From contig CM068540.1 of NCBI GenBank assembly GCA_035048495.1, positions 5,316,829-5,380,828 on the forward strand: DNA of 64,000 nucleotides, in the 5' to 3' direction. Below the pieces are notes generated by a model. That model was not told the DNA's origin, did not search any database, and was given only the letters and a program-made list of their open reading frames with translations. Source of the DNA: Euptelea pleiosperma. Lineage: Eukaryota > Streptophyta > Magnoliopsida > Ranunculales > Eupteleaceae. This document shows, piece by piece, positions 24,603-35,867 of this stretch; the stretch's first letter is position 1, and each line of letters starts with the position of its first letter. Made by a program: the position numbers and the translations under genes.

Positions 24603-27600
24603 ATTCTCCCCCTTTTTATCAGAATTTGACAAAGGAGAGATAAGATAGAAAGATCAAGTATGAATACAAAGCCCTAAGGACTTACACAAGAAGTCAAAGT
24701 GTTGAGAGTCCAAAGGTTTGGTGAAGATATCGACCAATTGATCAGCAGTTGCAATATACTCAACATATATGATATTGTTTTATACTAATTCTCAAATAAA
24801 ATGATGCATGACATCAATGTGCTTTGTGCTAGAGTGCAAGTTAGGGTTTTTAGAAATGCTGATTGCATTATCAAAAAATAGGTTCATTGTGTGCTGTGTG
24901 ATACCATAACCAAGAATCATCTACTTCATCCATAGCAGTTGAGTACAACAACTACCAGCAACTATATATTCGGCCTCAACAGTGGATAAGGAGATAGAAT
25001 TTTGTTTTCTGCTATGCCACAAAACCAAACAGTTAAATATAGAAACACCCTCCACTGGTGCTTTTTTGTCTTTGGCATTACCGGCCCAATCTACATCGGA
25101 GTATCCCGCAATAATGTTATTTATGTCAAGCGGGTACCAAAGGCCATATTCAATAGTCCCACCCACATATCATAAGATTCTTTTGACTGCAATTAAGTGA
25201 GATTCTTTTGGACAGGATTGATAACGAGCACAAGCTCCTATGCTATAGGCGATGGCTGGTTTGTTGGCGGTAAGATATATGAGGCTTCCTAATGCATCTA
25301 TCAGGTTTTGCATCCATAGATTTTTCATTTTCATTAGAAGTGAGTTTTATGCTTGTGCCAATGGGATTATTAGTAGGTTTAGCATTTTTCAAGTTGAATT
25401 TTTAATTAATTCTTTAGAGTATTTAGATTGAGAGATGGAGATTCCAGTCTGTGTTTGTTTGTTTTGAAGTCCTAAAAAGAAACTTAACTCTCCTTTCTAA
25501 ACTCATCTCAAATTCGAATTTCATAGTTTCGACAAATTCTAAGTCATGTTTTTCAACAGTGGATCCAAACACTATGTCATCTACATAGATTTGTGTGATT
25601 AATATGGCTTTTCATTTTTTCTTGACAAAGAAGGTTTTATCAACATTTCCTCTCATGAAGTTGTTTTCTAATAAGAAGAGAGTGAGTCTTTCGTACCAAG
25701 CTCTAGGGGGCCATACAGAGCTTTCTTAAGCCTGAATTCATGGTTTGTGAAGTCAAGGTCTTCAAAACCCTCATGTTGTTCTACATGTACTTCGATCATC
25801 TTCAATAACTCCATTTGAAATAGTTTAAAGTTAAGGTGACATGCTAAGGTTAGGAGTATTTTGATGGATTCTAGTCTAGCAATTGGGGCAAAAGTTTGAT
25901 CAAAGTCAATCCCTTCAATTTGTGTGTAATAGTTATCTATTAGCCTAACTTTGTTTCTAATGATTATGCCATTTTCATCAAGTTTATTTTTGTAAATCCA
26001 TTTGGTTATAATTATGTTAATATTTTTAGGTTTCTTAACCAAAGTCCCAACATCATTTCTTTTAAATTGATTAAGTTCTTCTTGCATGGCATCAATCAAG
26101 TTATTATCTTTTAAAGCTTCAGTTATGTCTTTAGGTTTGCTTTTGGAGGTGAAATAGAGATGACTAGTGTGTTTTTCTAGTTGGTTCCTTGTTCTAATTC
26201 CAATGTCTAAGCTTCCTATGACTTTAGAGGTAGGGTGATCCTTTAAAGGCCCAATACCTTTGTCAGGTTCATCAATCTTGATTGCTTCTATCAGTTTCTC
26301 GCATTCCTAAATTTCATCTTCATCTTCAATGATAATTGGATTCTGATTTTCATCATCAATCACAACATTTATGGTTTCCTCCACAGTCAGGGTTCTCCAA
26401 TTGAAGACTCTATAGGCTCTACTCCTAGTAGAATATCTTAAAAAGATTTTTTCATCACTCTTAGATTCAAACTTTCTTAAGTTTTCTCTGTTTCTAAGAA
26501 TATAGTACTTGCTTCCAAAGATTTTAAAATATTTTATATTGGGCTTAGTGCCATTCCCTAATTCATAGGATGTTTGAGAGGTTCCAAATCTAAGGTATAC
26601 CCTATTGATAATGTAGCAAGTTGTGCTGACAGCTTCTATCCAAAGGTTACTAGGGAGGTTATTGCTAGTTAGGAGGACACGACCCATTTCTTCTAGAGTC
26701 CTATTCTTTCTTTCAGCAATTCAATTTTGTTGTGGGGTTTTAAGGGCTGAGAATTCATGTTTGATTCTTGACTCATCACAAAATTCCATATATTTATTAT
26801 TTTCAAATTCTCCTCCATGATCACTTCTAATCCTTATGATGGTGAGACTCTTCTTATTTAGGATTCTTTTACAAATTTTTCTAAATTCATCAAAAGCTTC
26901 TGATTTTTCCTTAATGAAGGCTACCCAGGTGAATCTAGAATAGTCATCAACTAAGGTTAAGAGATACTTTTTTACTCCGAGGCTTTTTATCCTATTGGGT
27001 CCCACGAGGTCCATGTGAAGAAGTTCTAGGATTCTAGAGGTTGCTATGTTACTAACCTTCTTATGAACACTTCTAACCTGCTTACCTCTTTGGTTTTTAT
27101 TAAGTTTAGGTAATCCTTTCACGAGTTCCTTTTTTATTAATTTTGGCTAAATCTTTATAACTCATGTGTCATAACCTTTTATACAAGATTTCAATTTCAT
27201 TTAGTTTAGAGATATTACATGTTATGAAAGGTTTGTTTTCAATGATATAACAATTATCAGTTGTTTTAGCAAAGCTACCATCACCAAAAGTAACACTACC
27301 ATCATTACATTCTTGAAAAATATAGAACTGACTCCTGTTTTCAGTCATATGTCTGGAGCAACCACTGTCCAGATACCACCGAGTGTTTTCACTAACTTTT
27401 AAGACAGTTTGTATAGCAAGGCATTTTATGTTTTCCTTTCTTGTTTTTGGAGAATCAAAGGATTCTATTTGTTTGTGAATGTTTTTAGCCCTATCATTTA
27501 AGATGGCAATTTGTTTGAATAATTCATTTTCTTTGCTTAATTTCATAGTGACTTCATTTTGTTGATCCTTAATTTTTCTTTTTAAAATTTCACAATTTTG

Positions 27601-28849
27601 TATAGAGTGTCCCTATTTTTTTTGTAGTATCTACACAATTCAATAGTTTGTTTTAAAGTTTTTAGAGTGTTTCTAAAGGTTGAAGTTTTTAAGGTGTCTT
27701 GAGGATCAATTTTAAGTAAGCTTTTAAGTTTGTGGTTCTCTTGATAGAAACTAAGATTTTTTGATTCAAGTGTTTAATTATCAATTTTTAGTTTGTTGTT
27801 TTAGAGTCTTAAGACATTGTTTTCATCTTTTATATTAATCATATTGAAATGTTGTTCATCACAAATTTTAGTAAGATTAACTCTATCTTCAAGCAAATAA
27901 TCATAAGCCTTCTGAATTTTAATTATTTCGGTTTTTTTGTGTTAGTGAGAACTATTAAAGCTTTAGTGTTATCAGTTTCATTATTATCACTATAGGTGTC
28001 AGATTCATTATCAGTTTTATTATCCCAGGTGGCTGTCATAGCCTTATTTTTATCTTTCTTAGATTTAGTTACACATTCATTAGCTATGTGACCATAACCT
28101 ATACATTTGTAGCATTGTATTTCATCATTAGTGCTTTCAGAGAATTTCTTCTCCTTTTGATCAAAGTTTCTTTTATTAAAGAATTTTCTAAATCTTTTAA
28201 TTGTACATTGACTTTTATCTATTTTACTTTCAAAATAACGTTATTAATTTGGCCTAGAAATGACATTCAAACAATTACGTCAATTAAAAAATGACGTTTA
28301 TTTCCTAATTAATGTTCTTTCTAAAAAGAGTGACAATATTTTCTAAATACGTCAATTAGTCATGGAATGATATTGTATCAATCTTATTACGTCATTTCTC
28401 TAGAAATGATGTAAATTGGATGACGTTGTAACCCATATTTGTTGTAGTGTTGGTTCCCTCATGGGTAGTTTCAAGAATATCCCAAGCTTGTTTAGCAGTT
28501 TTACAAGCAATAACTCTTTTATTCATCATGAGATAAAGAGCAGTAAATAGCATTCAAAGCCCTATTATTAACATTGAAAGCATATTTATCTAGCACCGAC
28601 CAATCAGATTTACTCTTCAAATCCTCTATGGTGACTTCACCAGCAGTGATAGTTTCCATGGACCAGTTCTAGCCCATTTCAACTAATTCCCAAACTCTCC
28701 CATCTAAGGATTTAAGGAAGATGCTCATCCTAGCCTTCCAATAGGCATAGTTTGAACCATTAAACAAGGGTGGTCTGAAAACAGAGTTACCCTCTTCTCT
28801 CATAGCTATATCAAGGAAAGGATCTCACTTAATTAGATGATTAAAAAGT
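24603..28849 (-). pseudogene. Ty1/copia gag-pol (SIRE-like), decayed
   Basis: Polyprotein of a copia retrotransposon, minus strand. From the right: gag with FRPPLFNGSNYAYWKARMS (about 28720-28790), zinc knuckle CYKCIGYGHIANEC (about 28080-28121), protease WYLDSGCSRHMT (about 27345-27380), integrase with HMDLVGP and SDHGGEF (about 26800-27030), reverse transcriptase IEGIDFDQTFAPIARLESIK (about 25855-25915), RNase H GYSDVDWAGN to STVEAEYIVAGSC (24930-25110). Many stops and shifts. A CACTA-like insert sits in gag (28225-28449). The 5' LTR and PBS are absent: homology stops at 28849 against a gypsy fragment. Confidence 0.85.
28225..28449. mobile_element. CACTA-like MITE remnant in copia gag
   Basis: The right edge reads TTGTAGTG in plus orientation, that is CACTACAACAAATATGGG on the minus strand, the classic CACTA terminus. 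Inside are repeated ACGTCA / TGACGT words (at least six), as expected of subterminal repeats. Gag coding stops on one side and resumes on the other. The left terminus is degraded and not located exactly. Confidence 0.6.
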
Positions 28850-30890
28850 CCCTCGGTCAGTGTAGAAAGCAGTTTTCTCCCAGTCGTTTTTGTGCATCAG
28901 AATCTGGTTGCTCGAGTACCTGTCCATAAAGGATAAAAGCTCGAAGCTAGCTGTTCGATCCACCAGCCCGTCCACCCGGGGCATAATGTAATTGTCCTTG
29001 GAGCAAACTTTATTCAGATCTGTGAAGTCGATGTAGGCCCTAACCTTTTCATTTTTCTTGGGGACGGCCACAATGTCTCTGATCCACTCGGTGCACTTTA
29101 CTTCCTCGATGATCCCAGCCTCGGCCAGTCGGGTGATCTCATCTGACACTTGCTGATGCCACTTTTGGTGAAATTCTTCGGACTCTCTACTTAATTGGGA
29201 TCGATCCTTCTTTGACATTCAAACGACAACTCACCATGTTCGGATCTACTCGCAGCATATCTTTCATGGACTATGCAAAGACGTCCACGTTCTTCTTTAG
29301 AAAGTCTGTCAACATTTGTTTCTCTTCTTGTCTCAACCCCGATCCAACATATGTGATCTTCTTCCCCCAAGCTCCACGAGTTCCACTTCTTCTATTGATT
29401 TTCCTTTTGTTGAGGGAGCCGACTCTGGAGCTAGGTGCAGTGATTCCTATTGATTGGAGGAGCTGAGATTTTGATCTTCTGCTAGATGGTTTTTCCAAGT
29501 GTCTTTGATTGTAGCAGCTTGGCACCTCTGAGCTGCCCCTTAGTCCCCTCTAATGTCGTACAAGCCAAGAGAAGTGGGAAAATGGTTGCCCGATAGTAAG
29601 TAGACGGCATTGCCTTCATGCCCTGCACCCACCGTCTTCCCAAGATGACATTAAAGGCCGACGGGGCATTGTCCACCAAAAATCTTATTATTAGCGTCAT
29701 CGGTAACACTATATCTCCCATGGGGTCTAAGGTTGCCCCATTGAATTCGTAAATTGCTGCTCTGGAGGGCTCCAAGGTGGCCGACTAATCCCCGTACTGT
29801 CAAAAGCTTACTTGAACATGATCTTGATAGAGTTGCCATAATCTACTAGAATTCTCTTTACTGAAAAATTCACTATATCCAGGGAAATCACCAAGGCGTC
29901 CTCATGAAGGCCCGCCACCTTCTTTAGATCCTTCTCCGAGAACCATACCGTCATTTTTGGATTAAGACTGAAGCCGTTTCTGGGTCTACCAGCTTGGGCT
30001 ACGCCGAGACCTCCATCACCTCGTGGAAGCTCATCGTTCTTCTGACCTTGTCTCAATGAGCATTCATGGAGTCAACGATTCCGTTGTAGATCATATTGAT
30101 CACTCCCCTCGGCGGTCTTCTTTCTTCTTGGCCAGCCTTTCTCAGATCGGCCTCTTCTTTTTCTTCTTTTCGGACCTCCTCTCGGGTTACAAATCGATCA
30201 AGGTGGCCTTGATTCACCAAGTACTACAGCAGTTTCATCAAGGCATAACATTCATTTGTAGGATGATCTCTTGCGCTATGGTAGGTGCAATACGGCTTAT
30301 CTGGCCTGTCAGCATAGGTTGTCTTAGGCGGCTTAAAGTAAGCCTCCCCCTGGATTTTCTCAAGGATCACGAATCTTTGTTCGTTCAACGATGTATACTC
30401 TCTGGGCCCTTCCATTCTCTTTTTCTGACTTCTATCTCTTCGCTGATCTCTACCGCCATATCAGGTCTTTTACTTCCTCACTTCCCGGTGGAGGATCCGA
30501 CTTCATTAACTCGAACTTTAGTGGGCTATGTCCGAGCTTTTGACAGCATGATAGGTATTTTCCAGTCTTGATGGATTTCGCCCGAGACCCCACCAGCACG
30601 CCGACTTGTAGCGCGAAGACGGTGGTTCTCTCTTCCAATTGGTCGACTTGAGTGACCTCATTCCTGAACCGGGTCATGTAATCCCGGAGTGATTCATTCT
30701 GGCCCTGTTTGATGTTGAGAAGAGCTGTGACACATAACATCCGCTTCCTCTGATGGATGTATTTGGTTGCGAACACATCCTCCAAGATTCTGAAATTTCT
30801 AATCGAACCCTCCCACAAGCTGTAAAACCAAATCAAGGCATTTCCCTTCAAGCTAGCCGGGAACATCCGGCACAACAAGCCATCGTGTTG
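28850..30890 (-). pseudogene. Ty3/gypsy (Tat-like) gag-pol fragment
   Basis: Minus strand. Gag core LKGNALIWFYSL (about 30815-30850) with NESLRDYMTRFRNEV (about 30650-30695); aspartic protease region with VKRILVDYGNSIKIMF (about 29811-29858); reverse transcriptase N-terminal half with KVRAYIDFTDLNKVCSKDNY and SFMDRYSSNQILMHKNDWEK (28870-29050). The frame shifts between these parts. The RT is cut at the TDRGTF position by the copia border. ORFs on the plus strand here (30023-30571) are shadows. Confidence 0.82.
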
Positions 30891-31500
30891 TTATTAATTG
30901 CACTAAGAATGCTTACCTATAGCTCTCTATTTATAGAAGATGAACCCGATGAGGTGCCCAGGAGCACAATTGAAACCATACCAATCAGTGCCCAGATCTT
31001 TTGTCTTATGTATGACTTTGTGTAGATCGTGTTTTGTGGGAATTGTACAACAAGTGGATGTTCTTCGTTCGTTTCCCATTTTATATATTTCTCTGTTGGA
31101 TAAGGCATAGGAGGTTTTATTGTCCATTTGGCCGAGTCATAGCCGACTAAAATATAGGGTATCATTTATCAATCCATTGAGCTGACTCAATACGTAGATC
31201 TTACTTGTCCGTGTGCCCTACGTAGAGGTATTTGGTCAAGTGCGGTGTCTCAGACATATTCTATATATCGACCACCATCCTTGTCCCCGCCAATGATCGT
31301 TATCTCGGCCGGTGATTGTTGTCTCGATTGGTGATGGTTGTCTCGGCTCAGAAGGACATGTGTTGCCATCAGGACCATCTACGTGTATAGTCAGAAAATA
31401 CCTCTTACAATGTTCAAAAACACATAACTTTCAATCTATAAGTCTAGGGTAAAGATGGAACCATCGTCCAAGTAAAATGATTGTGGTCGAATATTAAACT
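30891..31500 (-). other. Probable gypsy leader/LTR sequence
   Basis: No coding homology beyond the gag break near 30890. A short tandem motif TCTCGGC/TCTCGATTGGTGAT (31290-31345) is present. Possibly LTR or leader of the Tat-like element; ends could not be defined. Confidence 0.3.
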
Positions 31501-31856
31501 ATTTTATAACGCCGGCAGAGGGACACATGCGATTCGCATGATGATCAAGGGGAGATCGTGTTTTAAGTTATCTAACTTATTATAGAGGTTTTTTTTATAA
31601 GTCCATAAAAAAGGTTTTTTTTTAATATAATTGTTTTTTAATAAGAAAAAATTATCATAAGGGTAAGGAGCTATTTTGGAAATCTCAACAATCAAGGGAC
31701 TCTTGTGAAAATTTCTTATTGTATTTATAGTTGGCCTTACTCGATGAAGCCTCCAATATTCTGATTAAAATAGTAAATATATAGATGGCTCAGAAGTCGG
31801 GTCTAGCTTGGGTTTGGTTCCTCCTTAATTTTAGGAAGCCAGAAGATAAGGTCGGT
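31501..31856. other. AT-rich intergenic stretch
   Basis: T-runs and A-runs; no gene, no repeat partner noticed in this window. Confidence 0.4.
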
Positions 31857-32390
31857 TCTAGGTTTGGGTCTTGGATCCGCTTAGATTCTTACTATAAGTA
31901 GCAAATTTGTAATTACATCTAAATATGGGTGACATATCGATCAAGGTTCAGATTTGGATCACGTGCTATGGATCCAAATCTACACACACGATTGGGTTTG
32001 GATCCTCTTTTTAGGCAGTCAGATTGGGTTGGATCTAGGTTTGGGTCTTGGACCCGTTTAGATTTTTACTTTAAGTAGCAAATTTGTGATTACATTTAAA
32101 TATGGGTGACATATGGATCAAGGTTTAGATTTGGATCACGTGGTATGGGTCGATTTGGATCCAAATCTACACAAGCGATTAGGTTTGGATCCTCTTTTTA
32201 GGCAGTCAGATTGTGTTAGTTTGATCTAGGTTTGGGTCTTGGATCCGTCTAGATTTTTACTATTAAGTAGCAAATTTGTGATTACATCAAAATATGGGTC
32301 ATTTATGGATCAAGGTTCAAATTTGGATCACGTGATTTGGATCCGATTTGGATCCATATCTACACATTCGGGTTAAAGTTCTATCAGATC
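31857..32390. repeat. Three-copy tandem repeat upstream of RPS28
   Basis: Units begin TCTAGGTTTGGGTCTTGGA at 31857, 32034 and 32225 (periods 177 and 191 bp). Each carries GATTTGGATCACGTG, with a CACGTG G-box, and inverted GGATCCAAATC words. The array ends about 60 bp before the RPS28 TATA box. Confidence 0.88.
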
Positions 32391-32449
32391 CGGATCTACA
32401 TGGATCCGACCCTTATTACGCACTCACCTTCCTCACTCATCGCGGTCAG

Positions 32450-32480
32450 TATAAATATTGAACTTAGGGTTAGGGTTTTA
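32450..32480 (+). promoter_or_regulatory. RPS28 core promoter: TATA box and telo-box
   Basis: TATAAATA at 32450-32457, then TTAGGGTTAGGGTTTTA (32464-32480), which contains the plant telo-box (AAACCCTAA read on the minus strand). Telo-boxes close to the start site are characteristic of plant ribosomal protein genes. Transcription probably starts close to the telo-box, about 25-35 bp below the TATA box. Confidence 0.75.
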
Positions 32481-33084
32481 TTTACGGCGCAAAGAGAAGA
32501 GAAAGAGGCGAGGTTGATTTCTCTCTGCTGAATCTTCAATCGAAGTTGTTCACGTGAGTCTTCTTTTCTTTCCTCTTTCCTTTAATCACCATAGATTTCT
32601 TGGTAAATTGCGTCGTTGATCCGTTTTCAGGGTTTTTGTGTGGTAAAGATTCAACTAAGTTTCATCGATTCTTGCTCAACTGTTTAGATGAAATTGAAAC
32701 TTGAATTTGTTCTCTTTATGTATAATCTGTCTTTATGGGCTTAGATTTCTTGTTCTCGAATCGTTTTGTTCGTCAGAGGATAATAAGTATTATCTGAGAA
32801 AATTAAATCAGAAGTCAAGAAAATCTGATAATTTCATTCAAAATTTATTTTTTATTTTTATTTTTATTTTGTTATCTATGAATTGATGTTTATTAGGTGA
32901 TTGTACTTTAAATATGATGAAATAGAGCGATAATTCAAATAGATATGGAAATAATCACAGAGAAATACACTACTATTAAATGCTGTTTCTTTAATTTGAT
33001 TAATAATATTAAACAATCTCTAGTAATAGTTTGCGATGTCGACAAAAAAGCATAGCTCTAAATAGCAATGAATGGCAAAATGAT

Positions 33085-33150
33085 TTTCGTGATGCCGACC
33101 CCAAATAGTTGAGATTAGGTTATGATGATGATTATGATGATGGTGGTGAT
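33085..33150 (+). repeat. SINE 3'-end-like sequence in the RPS28 intron
   Basis: GATGCCGACCCCAAATAGTTG followed by AGATTAGGTTATGATGATG resembles the conserved 3' end of Au-type plant SINEs, which finish in short TTG or ATG repeats. The tRNA-like head is not visible, so this would be a truncated copy. Confidence 0.45.
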
Positions 33151-33227
33151 GTTGCGACATGGAATGCACCTTTAAGTATGTTTTATGATTCAATATAGAA
33201 GTTGTATGCACGCGAGTCCTGAGTAAT

Positions 33228-33371
33228 GGAATCGGACATGGACATAAAATTGTCAGACTAAAGGCCCGTTTCAATGGGTGCAAGACTCAACAGAGCGCAT
33301 GGAATCGGACATGGACATAAAATTGTCACACTAAAGGCCCGTTTCAATGGGTGCAAGACTCAACAGAGCGC
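33228..33371. repeat. 73-bp tandem duplication in the RPS28 intron
   Basis: GGAATCGGACATGGACATAA... starts at 33228 and again at 33301. The two 73-bp units differ by about one base (GTCAGA/GTCACA), indicating a recent duplication. Confidence 0.9.
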
Positions 33372-33907
33372 AAATCAAAATATGGGTAAATGTTGATATA
33401 GGAAAAGATGTCCCCTGAAATGTGCAGTGACTGCATCTTTAGGTTGTTTGTGGGTGGCGTGAATTTTGAGGAACAAGGTGGGTACCATCTGAATGCATGG
33501 AATCCCATAATACAGTTTGTGCACATTATAAAATAGGACCACCCACCTGTATTTTGGGGTCTGTCTGCACAAGCAGTTTGAAGTGAATCTTGAAAAATGG
33601 GATTTGTAGGTTTTGCAGGTCTTAATTTGGGTGTCCAAATCTACTTGGATAAAACTCAACTTGAGTTTGGCATGGCAACCTAAATTGCAAAACATGCATA
33701 AATTTGATGGCATTGTGTAATTCAGGCTTGACTTCATCAAGACTGTTTTTTGAGTACAGCAAGCTCAAATTCTACGTGTGAACTAATATTATCGTGTGAC
33801 TTGTTAGCTCCAGTTGCCTTTTTGATGTTGCATAAGACCATAAGTGTGTATGCTCATGTTTCACTTTTTTAAGAACATTAATCTTTTGATTTTTGCCAAC
33901 AGAAAAA

Positions 33908-34105
33908 ATGGATTCCCAAGTGAAGCTCGCGGTTGTTGTCAAGGTGATGGGACGAACCGGTTCGAGAGGGCAGGTAACTCAAGTGAGAGTTAAGTTCCTG
34001 GATGATCAGAACCGTCTCATCATGAGGAATGTGAAAGGACCTGTCCGGGAAGGTGACATACTCACCCTACTGGAGTCAGAAAGAGAAGCAAGGAGGCTTC
34101 GATGA
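33908..34105 (+). CDS. RPS28: 40S ribosomal protein S28 (eS28)
   Basis: Component of the small ribosomal subunit, near the mRNA exit side. Single coding exon of 65 residues plus stop, the normal family length. Recognised by [19 protein letters not shown] at the start, [13 protein letters not shown] in the middle, and the universally conserved end [20 protein letters not shown]. The upstream in-frame extension from 33893 is rejected because a splice acceptor (33901-33902) lies between it and this ATG. No stops or missing residues, so the gene looks intact. It stands alone in a transposon landscape, with a gypsy fragment upstream and a SINE downstream. TATA box, telo-box and leader intron all fit constitutive, growth-linked expression. 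Confidence 0.97.
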   Translation: MDSQVKLAVVVKVMGRTGSRGQVTQVRVKFLDDQNRLIMRNVKGPVREGDILTLLESEREARRLR

Positions 34106-34400
34106 TGCTACTACTTCCAGTACTTTTTTCTCGTTTTGTTACTTGGATTTTGATAGCTTTAAGTTTCTTTAGATTGCCATCCAATGTTAGCACATAGAAG
34201 GAAGAAATGAGCTTTGTTTGTGGATGGAACAACCACCTCTAAACTACTGGAGTCGGAAAGTTTTACGTTGAATATTGAACCACGTAATGCAGTTTTGATT
34301 GCAGTAATTTGTGTGATCATGTAGTGTCAGTAATGATAAAAACTTGTATGCTTATTTGATCTCTAATAATCCTGCTTAGCCTATTATTTGGGTTAGAAGA
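34106..34400 (+). other. RPS28: RPS28 3'UTR and downstream
   Basis: Contains AATAAT (near 34366) and TAATGATAAAA (near 34332) as weak polyadenylation-like words. CTACTGGAGTCGGAAAG (34244-34260) repeats the coding motif CTACTGGAGTCAGAAAG (34067-34083) with one mismatch. Sequence to 34829 shows no further gene. Confidence 0.5.
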
Positions 34401-34829
34401 CTTGGCATTGTCATTTTGTTTGCGTGGATGCTGTGCGTCCCATGATGCAGGGGTTGCTTTCTTTTTGACCTTAGATCATTGGATTCTTTGGTGAATGGTT
34501 ATGTGGATCCACTGTAAGTGTTTAATTTTGAAACTTGCTACTTCCCTGACATTTTAGTGCCATCAGTGACACTTTGTTTTTGTTCTGACCAATGTTTTTA
34601 CCATTTGCCCAATCCTTTTACATTTCTTCAGTTTTTTTGGCTTTTGATTCCCGGTTAACTCCAGTTTTTTTTGGCTGTTATCCTCTTTGGGACTACTTAA
34701 TGGATTGTTGGTATTGAATTATAAGGTGGGTATTGCCCCTCAAAAATGGTGAAGCTTTTTAATCTGATCGTTAACCGATGAGATGACTAGATGAGAGTAT
34801 ATTAACTTTACTATGCTGCTCCAAACCCG

Positions 34830-35024
34830 TTGGTAGCTAAGAAGTGTCTAACAGCTGAGTTGGTCAGGGCTGTGGGGGGGTTGTACCCCCAGGCCTGGGA
34901 TCGAGTCTTTGGGACTAAATTCCCAAAGACCTGGTTTCGGTCTGTTCTCACCCTAGGGGGAGTTTAGGGGTTGGGGGGAATAATAAATGTTTACTTATCC
35001 AAATAAGAATCCTTTGGCAGCTAA
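34830..35024 (+). mobile_element. tRNA-derived SINE with target-site duplication
   Basis: A-box-like AGCTGAGTTGGTCAGGGC (34853-34870) and B-box-like GGGATCGAGTC (34897-34907) form an RNA polymerase III internal promoter. Body about 34841-35013, AT-rich tail AATAATAAATG. Flanked by TTGGTAGCTAA (34830-34840) and TTGGCAGCTAA (35014-35024), an 11-bp duplication with one mismatch. Confidence 0.8.
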
Positions 35025-35519
35025 TATAATCACACAGTTTGTCCCACAAAATTGCTCCGTAACCCTTAATCGTGTGGCAACTAATTTGATCTTTTGTTAT
35101 CTAGCCTTGGTGTGGGCTCAATTATGAACCTTGGGTCAGGTATGATAATGGAGCCAGTTTAAAAACAAGTTGAAGCCTTGAATTAGAACTTAGGCCCTAG
35201 GCCCAAAATGGACCTGCTTCATCTTGCAACTCCAACGAACAAGGGTTTGTAAAAACCCTAAGCACCGAACCAACAACAGTTCGGGTGTGATCTAAAGTCC
35301 TCTCATCAAGGGGACCTAAACAAGGTCTTACATTAACTCAAAATGATCTATAAGGGAAATTTTAGTCGCACCCCTTGAATTGTGAGGGTACCACAAATTC
35401 TAAGAATCTGAGGGCACCCAAACAACGCATTCATCCGACAATTTTTTTTTTACAAAAACATTTATCCGACAATTTTTTTTTTTAAATCCATCCGACAATT
35501 TGTTAACAAATAATAGATA
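35025..35519. other. Intergenic sequence
   Basis: No gene recognised; T-runs near 35440-35490. A short open frame at 35400-35624 has no known motif. Confidence 0.35.
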
Positions 35520-35720
35520 TGATTTTTTTAGAGTAGAATTTTGATGGCCGCGCAATATGAGCCACGCGGCACTCTTTGAAGATTGACCGTATGAATGTTT
35601 TTTCCGTATGAATGTTTTTTCCAATCCTTAGGTGGACCTACAAACCAAAAAGCAGCCTGATCGATTTCAAACCTTTGGATCTTTGTACCTCAAATAATGG
35701 TCAATAATGCTCAAGGCAGA
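35520..35720 (+). repeat. G-box foldback family fragment
   Basis: Has ATATGAGCCACGCGGCACTC, a doubled CCGTATGAATGTTTTTT (35587-35620) and GGTGGACCTACAAACCAAAA, all shared with the foldback at 35868-36235. Confidence 0.65.
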
Positions 35721-35867
35721 TCACATCAGCTGGTGACTGAAATGGGTCCACGTGTTTTGTAACTGAACATCTCCCTTAGCAAGTTTCAACTCAATAGTAC
35801 TCAATCACCTGTTTTTTTTTTTGCCTTCTATCTTACTTATAAAATATTTAAAATTATAATGGCTCCA

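Larger units (their letters stand above)
32480..33907 (+). other. RPS28: RPS28 5'UTR exon and leader intron
   Basis: Non-coding exon about 32480-32553, donor CAC|GTGAGT (32554), acceptor CCAACAG (33901-33902), so a 1349-bp leader intron ends five bases before the ATG. The intron is T-rich as plant introns are, and holds a 73-bp tandem duplication and a SINE-like 3' tail. A leader intron right before the start codon is common in plant ribosomal protein genes. Confidence 0.7.

Noticed and set aside
30023..30571. 182-codon plus-strand frame
   Set aside because: It is the antisense shadow of the Tat-like gag-pol, which carries the recognisable motifs.
31857..32390. CRISPR-like array
   Set aside because: Units are 177-191 bp without short repeats and unique spacers, and the DNA is plant nuclear.
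33893..33907. Upstream in-frame ATG extending RPS28 by five residues
   Set aside because: A splice acceptor at 33901-33902 lies between it and the conserved MDSQVKLA start.
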